Notes under the pieces: generated by a model
Database searches by the model: none
What the model saw: only the letters and a program-made list of their open reading frames with translations
Told to the model about the DNA's origin: nothing
Shown here: positions 1 to 6,629 of the stretch, in pieces
Layout of the letters: every line of letters begins with the position of its first letter
How positions within the stretch are numbered: the stretch's first letter is position 1
Source: Chloroflexi bacterium HGW-Chloroflexi-6
Lineage (GTDB): Bacteria; Chloroflexota; Anaerolineae; Anaerolineales; Villigracilaceae
Length of the DNA stretch: 64,000 bases
Direction: 5' to 3'
NCBI GenBank assembly: GCA_002840685.1
Contig: PHBU01000011.1
Span: 345,135-409,134, forward strand
Made by a program: the position numbers and the translations under genes

Positions 1-660
1 CAAGGAAAAGCAGGCGAATGCGAAGTGCCATCCTACAACCGGCCAGAACTCGGGCAGGATTACACCGATATTTCTCCAACCATGGTGGCAGGCATCCAGA
101 CCCCTGGGGTTGAGAGCGAGCTATGGAGCGATGAGTTTGGTGTCTGGCTCTCCGGGTATGCCCCAATCCTGAACTCAAAGGGTGAAACTGTCGGCGCAGT
201 CGGTGTCGATATGTGCGCCCGCGATGTCATTGAACTGCAGCAAAACATCCGTACCAACACTTCGATCGCATTTGGGGTTACCCTGCTGATATTGATCGCT
301 GTTGTTGGCGTAGTTGCCACTGGCGTCACCCGCCCGGTCATGGAACTAACCCGCGTAGCCAACCTGATCGGTTCGGGCGACTACGAACAGGATTTCTCGC
401 ATCTTTACTCAGCGCGGCTGCAAGATGAAGTCAATAAACTGGCCAGCGTTTTCGAGCTGATGAGCAATAAGGTTTACAGTCGTGAACAAAGCCTGAAAGC
501 GCGCGTTGAACAACTCGAAATTTTGATCGATGAAAGCAAGCGCGACAAACAAGTCAGCGAAATTGTTGACAGCGACTTCTTCCAGGATTTGCAAGTAAAA
601 GTCAACGATATGCGCTCGCGCTTCAAGTCACAAGACAGCAGCGACAGCGCACCCGCCTAA
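1..660 (+). CDS. Cache-HAMP membrane sensor, C-terminal part (5'-truncated by window edge)
   Basis: The reading frame is open from base 1, so the true start lies outside the window; a GTG at 25 is only an internal codon. The first ~75 residues resemble the end of an extracellular Cache/PAS-like sensor domain (GYAPILNSKGETVGAVGVDM). One membrane helix follows at about 262-327, then a HAMP linker at about 328-490 that begins with the usual TRPVxEL motif. About 55 mostly helical, coiled-coil-like residues complete the protein. There is no kinase, methyl-accepting or GGDEF output domain before the stop, so any signal must pass through a partner protein. Assignment as a Cache-HAMP protein is fairly safe. 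The ligand and the partner are unknown. Confidence 0.75.
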   Translation, partial: QGKAGECEVPSYNRPELGQDYTDISPTMVAGIQTPGVESELWSDEFGVWLSGYAPILNSKGETVGAVGVDMCARDVIELQQNIRTNTSIAFGVTLLILIAVVGVVATGVTRPVMELTRVANLIGSGDYEQDFSHLYSARLQDEVNKLASVFELMSNKVYSREQSLKARVEQLEILIDESKRDKQVSEIVDSDFFQDLQVKVNDMRSRFKSQDSSDSAPA

Positions 661-674
661 CCAGCATCAAACCC

Positions 675-711
675 AAAGAAGACCATCTACTATTTGCAGA
701 TGGTCTTCTTT
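675..711. terminator. Bidirectional intrinsic terminator
   Basis: A perfect 14-bp stem (675-688 with 698-711) has a 9-nt loop and A-rich/T-rich flanks. It lies between the convergent sensor gene (ends 660) and the ATP-grasp gene (ends 724), so it can stop transcripts from both sides. Confidence 0.85.
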
Positions 712-723
712 CATTTTAAGTAT

Positions 724-1560
724 TCAAATCCGATTCAGGGTGGTGATGGGACGGCACTGGACGAGATAGAATTTTCCCGCAGCGAAAAGGCACTCCAGGT
801 CTACGGGCCACCCTTGGCCTGCTTCCAATTCGATGGACAGGCTGGCAAGCTGGAGCAGTTGCCTCTGCGTCAGGCACGGTTCATTTCGCAGGGCGCGCGG
901 GACGGGCACTTCGCAGGTGCCGTCTGCGCAGGTAACGGTCATCACCAGCTTTTCGGCGATCCGGCTTTCGAGCAATTCCAGCCTGTTTTTGGCGATGATG
1001 TACAGGTCAGGGGTGACCGATCCGCCGACCAGGCTTTCGCCCAAACCCCAGGCAGCGTTGACCAGCACCCGGTCGGTCGCGCCATTGCGCGGGTCGGCGC
1101 TGAAAACGACGCACGAAACGTCCGCCTGGATAAATTGCTGGACGAGAACAACCGGGGTGATCTTCCCGCCCAATCCATGCGACTGGCGATAGGCGATGGC
1201 GCGGGCGGTATAGACCGATTCGATGCAGCGCTCCACCGCTTCGGCAACCTGATCCGCGCCCCGGATGTTGAGATAGCTTTCATGCTGCCCGGCAAAGGAG
1301 GCCTGCTGACCGTCTTCGCCAACGGCGGAGGAGCGCACAGCAACCGCCGGGGAATGCGGATTGGCAATCTGCCCGACAAGCCGCTCATAACTTTCGGCCA
1401 GTTCGCGGCGCTGATGCCTGGTCAGCCGGTTGCCCGTCGGGAAAATGCAAAACCCGGGCGGGACGGGCAGGGTGGAGGCCAGTTTGCTTAAGTGAGCGGC
1501 CTTGCCCCCTACGCGATGTGGATCCTGGGATGCTGGTGTTCCGAGCCAGGCAATTTTCAT
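724..1560 (-). CDS. ATP-grasp (PPDK N-terminal) subunit of a split PEP-synthase-like enzyme
   Basis: This 278-residue protein is almost exactly one pyruvate-phosphate-dikinase N-terminal ATP-binding domain. Visible family motifs are GGKAAHLSKL near the N-terminus, AVAVRSSAVGED and ASFAGQHES near residue 90, NAAWGLGESLVGG near residue 170, and VDLECLF...YLVQCRPIT at the C-terminus. In this family the domain transfers the beta-phosphate of ATP to a histidine on a swivelling domain. That domain is absent here and is encoded by the preceding gene (1633-3387), so the two probably form one enzyme. The ATG at 1560 follows an AAGGAG ribosome site. Complete PEP synthases have about 750-800 residues and rifampicin phosphotransferases about 860; this gene supplies only the ATP part. 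The substrate is not determinable. Confidence 0.85.
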   Translation of the reverse strand: MKIAWLGTPASQDPHRVGGKAAHLSKLASTLPVPPGFCIFPTGNRLTRHQRRELAESYERLVGQIANPHSPAVAVRSSAVGEDGQQASFAGQHESYLNIRGADQVAEAVERCIESVYTARAIAYRQSHGLGGKITPVVLVQQFIQADVSCVVFSADPRNGATDRVLVNAAWGLGESLVGGSVTPDLYIIAKNRLELLESRIAEKLVMTVTCADGTCEVPVPRALRNEPCLTQRQLLQLASLSIELEAGQGWPVDLECLFAAGKFYLVQCRPITTLNRI

Positions 1561-1632
1561 GGCAAGTCTCCTTTCAGCGACAGAGGGCAGAGAAAAGTCT
1601 CAAAAAAGATCTATGGCGCTGCGGCCAGGATT

Positions 1633-3387
1633 TCAGAGAATGCGCACCGTCCCGCTGGAGCCATCCACCTCGATCCACTGACCATCCTGGATAGCGGTGG
1701 TGGCAATGGAAGTGCCGACCACGGCCGGGATGCGGTATTCGCGCGAGACAACGGCTCCGTGCGAGAGCAAGCCACCGGCGTCTGTGACCAGGCCGCCAGC
1801 CGTCAAAAATAGCGGGGTCCAGGGCGGGGCGGTCGTGGTGGTGACCAGGATATCGCCTTTTTCGAGACGGTGGGCGTCAGACAAGCTGAGGATGACGCGG
1901 GCGCGACCGCGGACTTTACCGGAGGAGCCGGCCTGCCCGCGCAGGGTGCCGGGTTCGCTCATCGGAAGGGTGTTTTCCCAGGGTGCGATCGAGTCACTAT
2001 CCGCCACCCAGGCGCCGGTGTAACGGGCCATGCGGCGGGCGTCAGCGGAGTAGAGCTGCAGCGGGGTCAAAGGCCGGGTGCCCAGCTCGAAAGGCGCAGG
2101 GTAGGATGCCCAGGATTCCTGTTCCAGACGCCGATTCTGCGCGAGTTCCGCGAGATCCAGGCCGGGGTTGGCTCCCAAAGTCCGGACATCCTCCACTTTG
2201 AGATAGAAAATATCGCGGATTTCATAGAGCTGACCGCTGGCGACAAAGCGTTTTCCAAATTCGCGGATGACGCGCCGCACCCAGCCCAGACCGTTGAAAT
2301 CAATGTAATAGGTATGATCTTCGCTCATGCGCAAAGCAGATTGGGCGGCGGCCAACAGGCTCTCGAAGCGTTCGCGCACAACCAGCGGGTAGTGGTTGAG
2401 CTTTTCACGGGCTGCGGCGATCGCAGTTTCACGCTCAGCGGCTGTCTCGGCCAGACGGGCGAGCATGTCACAATCGGGTTGAAGGATGTAAGATTTCAGG
2501 CTGGTAAAAACCGGAGCGGGATTTTCATCCCAGGAGGGGTAGCCCCAATCCCACAGATCGGTGCGGCGGCCATAGGTTTGCAGGAAATGCTGGAGGGCGC
2601 GATTGAATTCTTCACCACCAGGGGTATGCGAAAGTTGGGAGCAGATTTCGTCGCTGGAGCTTGCAGCGATGAGCGCTGCCACAGCCGGGTGCTGGCGTGC
2701 CAAACGGCTGAGGTCCCACAGGGCGCGGCCAATTTGCAGGGTTTTATTGTCAAAGCCCTGCAGCAGGCGATGAGCGTCGAGGGCGGTCGCGCCGCTGAAC
2801 AGATCGGTGTAGTACTGCTCAAATTCGTCGAGGGCGAACCACATCGGGGAGCCCATCAGATAATGGATCTCGTACATGCGGACGGTGCGCTGGATGGTAT
2901 CGTCGAGGTGCTGGAGCAAGGCCGGCATATCAGCATTTTCGAGGTCGAAGGTTTCCCAGAAGCGCCAGAGTTCTTCGAGGGCCGGTTTCCATTCTTTTTG
3001 CCAGCTCTCTTCGAGATGGGAGCAGGTTTCGGTCATCACCCGGCGGTGGCGGCAGGCGCGGGCTTTGACTTCATCGGGAGTGCCGCTGAAAATGAGATAA
3101 CGGGTGTAGTTGTAGCCGTTGAAAACCCGATCGGCGCGACCGATGATGGCTTCGGCATAACGTTCTATGGTGCGGGCGCGACCCTCCCCTGCGCAAGGGG
3201 CAACCACACTCAGGAACATGGGCGTGATGGGGTGCGGAGTATGCTCACGGTCGCGCGTCCAGTGCTGTTGTTCATCTTCGGGAGCGGGCCAATAGACAGG
3301 AAAATCAGCGGGCGGAGTGATGTGGCGATCGTCCGCTGATGGGGCGACTTGCAAGGTAAATGGGTTGAAGTGGAAAGTGGTTTGCAT
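1633..3387 (-). CDS. Swivelling phosphohistidine and substrate-domain subunit of a split PEP-synthase/Rph-like enzyme
   Basis: This 584-residue protein lacks an ATP-grasp domain. Residues ~1-480 are mainly helical and resemble the substrate-binding middle domain of rifampicin-phosphotransferase-like proteins. The last ~80 residues are a PEP-utilizer mobile domain with TTTTAPPWTPLF followed by GGLLSHGAVVSREYRIPAVVG. The histidine of LSHGAVV is the expected phospho-carrier. The start at 3387 follows a strong AGGAGG. The ATP-grasp partner lies 72 bp downstream on the same strand, so the two are probably cotranscribed, in the reverse of the domain order seen in one-chain enzymes. Rifampicin inactivation, PEP synthesis or phosphorylation of another compound are all possible. 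No evidence here decides. Confidence 0.8.
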   Translation of the reverse strand: MQTTFHFNPFTLQVAPSADDRHITPPADFPVYWPAPEDEQQHWTRDREHTPHPITPMFLSVVAPCAGEGRARTIERYAEAIIGRADRVFNGYNYTRYLIFSGTPDEVKARACRHRRVMTETCSHLEESWQKEWKPALEELWRFWETFDLENADMPALLQHLDDTIQRTVRMYEIHYLMGSPMWFALDEFEQYYTDLFSGATALDAHRLLQGFDNKTLQIGRALWDLSRLARQHPAVAALIAASSSDEICSQLSHTPGGEEFNRALQHFLQTYGRRTDLWDWGYPSWDENPAPVFTSLKSYILQPDCDMLARLAETAAERETAIAAAREKLNHYPLVVRERFESLLAAAQSALRMSEDHTYYIDFNGLGWVRRVIREFGKRFVASGQLYEIRDIFYLKVEDVRTLGANPGLDLAELAQNRRLEQESWASYPAPFELGTRPLTPLQLYSADARRMARYTGAWVADSDSIAPWENTLPMSEPGTLRGQAGSSGKVRGRARVILSLSDAHRLEKGDILVTTTTAPPWTPLFLTAGGLVTDAGGLLSHGAVVSREYRIPAVVGTSIATTAIQDGQWIEVDGSSGTVRIL

Positions 3388-3503
3388 GGCGGGCCTCCTG
3401 TTTGTTTTCTATCCTTATAGTACAGGAGGCGGATTATTCCAGCTATGTCGTTTGTCGCAGCGAGGGTGAGAAATATGTCACACGCAAAGCGGCAAATGAA
3501 TCC

Positions 3504-3539
3504 AAAAAAGAGAAGCGCATTTCTGGCTTCTCCTTTTTT
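3504..3539 (-). terminator. Intrinsic terminator of the kor operon
   Basis: Stem 3510-3516 pairs with 3526-3532 around a 9-nt loop. Read on the minus strand, it is followed by a run of six T (complement of 3504-3509). It lies just beyond the stop codon of korC. Confidence 0.85.
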
Positions 3540-3555
3540 GCCTAGTTGATCTTGA

Positions 3556-4104
3556 CTACACGCTGGTCATTACCTGCTCCGCCGCAGTAAAACCGGCCTG
3601 AAGAGCCTTGCGGTTCATCTCTTCGGTGCCTTTCGGCGCGCGCGCGGTGACCGCCTTCTCGATGGCCTGACGTGAGACCACGCCTGTCATCCCGACCAAT
3701 ACCCCCAGCGCAACCGTGTTCGCAGTAATGGCTTTGCCGGTCGCCTCGCGCGCAAGGCGCATGATCGGGATCTTGACAACTTTGAGATCCGGGTCGCACT
3801 GCACACGCTCTTCGTCCACGATCAGGATGCCATCCGCGCGAACGGTTTTGGCGAATTTCTTATAGGCTTCCTGGCTCAGGGCAACCACAATGTTCGGCGC
3901 CAATACTTCGGGGTGGTCGATTTCGCCGTCAGAGATGACCACTTCTGAACGGCTAGCGCCGCCGCGCGCTTCGGGACCGTAACTCTGAGTCTGGGTGGCC
4001 TGTTTGCCATCGTAAATGGCAGCAGCTTCGGCCAGGATGATCCCGGCCAGGATCATGCCCTGTCCGCCTTCACCGGCCAATCGGATTTCAGTTCGCTCGT
4101 CCAT
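3556..4104 (-). CDS. korC: 2-oxoacid:ferredoxin oxidoreductase gamma subunit
   Basis: The 182-residue protein has the gamma-subunit signature: GEGGQGMILAGIILAEAA at the N-terminus and QTQSYGPEARGGASRSEVV near residue 50. Gamma subunits help assemble the CoA-binding active site of enzymes that oxidise 2-oxoacids to acyl-CoA while reducing ferredoxin. It is the last gene of korD-A-B-C. Its ATG shares one base with the korB stop (TAATG), which indicates translational coupling. Length and order match four-subunit 2-oxoglutarate oxidoreductases. Another 2-oxoacid as substrate is possible. Confidence 0.92.
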   Translation of the reverse strand: MDERTEIRLAGEGGQGMILAGIILAEAAAIYDGKQATQTQSYGPEARGGASRSEVVISDGEIDHPEVLAPNIVVALSQEAYKKFAKTVRADGILIVDEERVQCDPDLKVVKIPIMRLAREATGKAITANTVALGVLVGMTGVVSRQAIEKAVTARAPKGTEEMNRKALQAGFTAAEQVMTSV

Positions 4105-5033
4105 TACTGCCTCCCCGCATTCCGTGGGCGGATTTCTTCCTGGTGGGTTTGCTGCTCAACCAGCAGATCATAGATCTGGGTATATTCTGGCCGGCTTTTC
4201 TTTTGCAAAACACCGCGTACGATCTTGGTGTTGGCCTGCTGTTCTTCGGGGCTTAGTTTGTCGTAGGCTGTCTTGGCGATGCTATTGTCCTTGAGCGAAC
4301 GCATCATATCGGCAGCGGTGCCGAGCTTGTTGATGCGCCCGTAAGTTGTGTGGCAGTAGCTGACCGCTTCGACCAGGCTGAAGCCATCGTTGGCGATCGC
4401 TTCTGACAGGCACTTGTCCAACTCGAGGGCATGGAAGGCGGTGCTGCGGGCAACGTACGAGGCCCCGGCGGCAATCGCCAGGTCACAGACCGGGAAGGGC
4501 GGCTCAACGTTGCCGTATGGCGCGGTCGTGGCGCGCATCCCGACCGGCGTGGTCGGGCTGTACTGTCCGCCGGTCATACCGTAGATGGAGTTATTAACCA
4601 CCAGGGCGGTAATTCCGATATTGCGCCGGGCGGCGTGAATGAAATGGTTGCCGCCGATCGCCAGCGCATCCCCATCGCCCATGATGGCGATGACTTTCAT
4701 ATCCGGACGGGCAATTTTCAGGCCGGTGGCAAACGCCAGGGCCCGGCCATGGGTGGTGTGCAGGGTGTTGAAATCCATATAGACCGGCATGCGCGCAGTG
4801 CAGCCGATCCCGGCCACCAGCGCGACCTGGTCGTTGTTCAGACCGAGGTGGTCAATCGCGCGGATCAGTGCGCCCATCACCACGCCAATGCCGCAGCCGG
4901 AGCACCAGATCGTTGGAAAACGCTTGTTTTTGCGTAATTTTTGCAGGGTCTCACTGGCATCGAACCAATCTTCAGGCGGGATTTGAGCTTCCTGCTTGGT
5001 CAGTTCGTGTGCTTCAAGAATGTGATCTAACAT
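4104..5033 (-). CDS. korB: 2-oxoacid:ferredoxin oxidoreductase beta subunit (TPP-binding)
   Basis: The 309-residue protein carries the thiamine-diphosphate-binding beta fold: IWCSGCGIGVVMGA near residue 42, GIGCTARMPVYMDFNTLHTTHG near 75, GDGDALAIGGNHFIHA near 118 and NNSIYGMTGGQYSPTTP near 146. The last stretch favours a 2-oxoglutarate-type (KorB) over a pyruvate-type enzyme. The start overlaps the end of korA by 20 bp, so expression is coupled. The C-terminal ~50 residues are more variable. The enzyme would work in the cytoplasm, in anaerobic amino-acid or reductive/oxidative TCA metabolism. Confidence 0.93.
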   Translation of the reverse strand: MLDHILEAHELTKQEAQIPPEDWFDASETLQKLRKNKRFPTIWCSGCGIGVVMGALIRAIDHLGLNNDQVALVAGIGCTARMPVYMDFNTLHTTHGRALAFATGLKIARPDMKVIAIMGDGDALAIGGNHFIHAARRNIGITALVVNNSIYGMTGGQYSPTTPVGMRATTAPYGNVEPPFPVCDLAIAAGASYVARSTAFHALELDKCLSEAIANDGFSLVEAVSYCHTTYGRINKLGTAADMMRSLKDNSIAKTAYDKLSPEEQQANTKIVRGVLQKKSRPEYTQIYDLLVEQQTHQEEIRPRNAGRQ

Positions 5034-6147
5034 TTTGGGCCTCCGCTGCCGCTACAATCATATCCGGGGTGACCATTTCGCCGTTGGCGCGGTTGACGCG
5101 CACCACTTTGCGACGTCCGCTGATGCGTTCAACTTCGAGCGCCAACTGGCCCAGGTTCATCTCAGGGACGATAATCCGGTCGACCGAATCCGCCAGTTCT
5201 TCCACGGCCGCTTCAGGGAAGGGCCAGATAGTCAGGGCTGTGAACAGATTAACTTTCTCGCCCTTTGCACGCAGCATTTTGACCGCATGCCGGGCTGTTC
5301 GGGCCGAAGCGCCGTAACTGAGCACCGCCGTCCGCGCGCCGGGCTGGTAATCGCACTCATAGAGCAGGATGTCATCGGCATGATCGAATTTATTGTTGAC
5401 ACGCTCCAACCAGGGTTCCATTTCATCCAGGCGTTGGGTGGGGAAACCAACCTCATCGTGGAACAGGCCGGTGATGTGATAGCGGTATCCGCGCCCAAAG
5501 CTGGCCATTGGCGGCACAGCTCCCGGCCCGTTGCGGTAGGGCTTGTAATCTTCGGGGGAGTCCGTCACAACCCGCTCGAACTTCTCAACCGTATGAAAGG
5601 CGGGCAGGTCGATCGGCTCGCGCATGTGGCCAATAATTTCGTCCGTCAGCAGGATGACCGGGGTGCGGTATTTTTCAGAGAGATTGAAGGCTTTGACCGC
5701 CAGATCAAACGATTGGGAAACCGAGATCGGGCTGAGGACGATGATCGGGTGGTCGCCGTGCGTGCCCCAGCGGGTCTGCATCACATCGCCTTGCGAGGCG
5801 GCGGTTGGCTGCCCGGTGGAGGGGCCAAGCCGCATGACATTGACAATCACGCACGGAATTTCGGCCATCGCCGCATAACCGATGTTTTCCTGCATCAGCG
5901 AGAAACCCGGTCCACTGGTCGCCGTCATCGACTTAAGTCCGCCAACCGAGCCGCCAATGATGGCGGCCATGCTGGCGATCTCATCTTCCATCTGAATGAA
6001 CTTGCCCCCCACTTTGGGCAGTTCGCGAGACATCACTTCGGCCACTTCGGTCGAGGGCGTGATGGGATAACCCGCATAAAAACGGCAACCAGCAGCCAGC
6101 GCTCCCTGGGCGATCGCCTCGTTGCCTTGCATTAGTCTGATAGCCAA
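5014..6147 (-). CDS. korA: 2-oxoacid:ferredoxin oxidoreductase alpha subunit
   Basis: The 377-residue protein starts MAIRLMQGNEAIAQGALAAG and has the family motif GYPITPSTEVAEVMS near residue 27, then EDEIASMAAIIGGSVGG and TSGPGFSLMQE. Its C-terminal transketolase-like domain follows (RTAVLSYGASARTARHAV). The start is a TTG at 6147: an AAGGAGG lies five bases upstream, overlapping the korD stop, whereas the first ATG (6132) is too far from it. No gamma domain is fused, in agreement with the separate korC. Together with korB, korC and korD it forms a complete four-subunit enzyme. Confidence 0.93.
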   Translation of the reverse strand: MAIRLMQGNEAIAQGALAAGCRFYAGYPITPSTEVAEVMSRELPKVGGKFIQMEDEIASMAAIIGGSVGGLKSMTATSGPGFSLMQENIGYAAMAEIPCVIVNVMRLGPSTGQPTAASQGDVMQTRWGTHGDHPIIVLSPISVSQSFDLAVKAFNLSEKYRTPVILLTDEIIGHMREPIDLPAFHTVEKFERVVTDSPEDYKPYRNGPGAVPPMASFGRGYRYHITGLFHDEVGFPTQRLDEMEPWLERVNNKFDHADDILLYECDYQPGARTAVLSYGASARTARHAVKMLRAKGEKVNLFTALTIWPFPEAAVEELADSVDRIIVPEMNLGQLALEVERISGRRKVVRVNRANGEMVTPDMIVAAAEAQNVRSHS

Positions 6148-6157
6148 GTCAACCTCC

Positions 6158-6412
6158 TTAATTCAGCTTGCGGACCACAATGGCCAGATCGGGGCAGTGC
6201 GTGTCACAAAAATGACAGGCAGTGCATTTCTCTGGGGCAGAAACAACAGGGTGGTTGCCGCCGGGGTGCATCGAGAGCGCATTCGTGGGGCAAAACTCAA
6301 CACAAATGTGGCAGCCTTTGCACCAGGTGGCATAAATCTTCACCTCACCCCGCGGACCTTTGCGGGCGGGTTTCTCCTGGGTTTGCGTTACAACAGGCAA
6401 AACTTCGGTCAT
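6158..6412 (-). CDS. korD: 2[4Fe-4S] ferredoxin-like subunit of the 2-oxoacid oxidoreductase
   Basis: The 84-residue protein has two classical 4Fe-4S motifs: WCKGCHICVEFCPTNAL near residue 31 and CTACHFCDTHCPDLAI near 64. The ~25-residue N-terminal extension is lysine/arginine-rich. It is the first gene of the operon and ends 10 bp before korA, so it is the electron-transfer delta subunit that passes electrons to free ferredoxin. AAAGGA lies at a good distance upstream of the ATG. Confidence 0.93.
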   Translation of the reverse strand: MTEVLPVVTQTQEKPARKGPRGEVKIYATWCKGCHICVEFCPTNALSMHPGGNHPVVSAPEKCTACHFCDTHCPDLAIVVRKLN

Positions 6413-6456
6413 ATCAATCCTTTCGTATGCTGAAGCAACCCTTTTTTGGTATGATA

Positions 6457-6474
6457 AATCATATTAATATGATT
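6457..6474. promoter_or_regulatory. Perfect 18-bp palindrome at the kor promoter (candidate operator)
   Basis: AATCATATTAATATGATT reads identically on both strands with no mismatch. It overlaps the proposed minus-strand -10 box of the kor operon by three bases, which is the usual place for a repressor site. The regulator is not identified. Confidence 0.6.
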
Positions 6475-6498
6475 ATATCCACGAGCGCGCTGTAACAA
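6472..6498 (-). promoter_or_regulatory. Probable sigma-70-type promoter of korDABC
   Basis: On the minus strand a perfect TATAAT (6477-6472) is preceded by TTGTTA (6498-6493) with a 15-bp spacer, or by TTTGTT with 16 bp. It lies 60 bp upstream of korD. The short spacer lowers certainty. Confidence 0.5.
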
Positions 6499-6518
6499 AA
6501 TTGATAAAAATCCTCATT

Positions 6519-6531
6519 TTGGTATTACCAA
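6519..6531. promoter_or_regulatory. Inverted repeat TTGGTA-T-TACCAA
   Basis: A perfect 6-bp inverted repeat around one base lies between the kor promoter and the kinase promoter. It could be an operator for either divergent unit. No other evidence supports it. Confidence 0.35.
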
Positions 6532-6569
6532 TACAGGATATTGTCACATGACGAAATACAGATCAGGCG

Positions 6570-6599
6570 CTGAAATTGATGGCGGGCTTGTTGTATAAT
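6570..6599 (+). promoter_or_regulatory. Probable promoter of the ABC-ATPase/histidine kinase gene
   Basis: CTGAAA (6570-6575), an 18-bp spacer and a perfect TATAAT (6594-6599) lie 30 bp before the GTG start at 6630. Confidence 0.5.
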
Positions 6600-6629
6600 C
6601 AGGCAAGGTTAATTCAATAAAGGTCCCCT

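Noticed and set aside
1870..3339. 489-codon plus-strand frame opposite the split PEP-synthase-like gene
   Set aside because: The minus-strand protein has clear phosphohistidine-domain motifs; this frame has none and no ribosome site.
5035..6135. 366-codon plus-strand frame opposite korA
   Set aside because: korA is unmistakable on the minus strand; this is a composition shadow rich in His, Arg and Asp.
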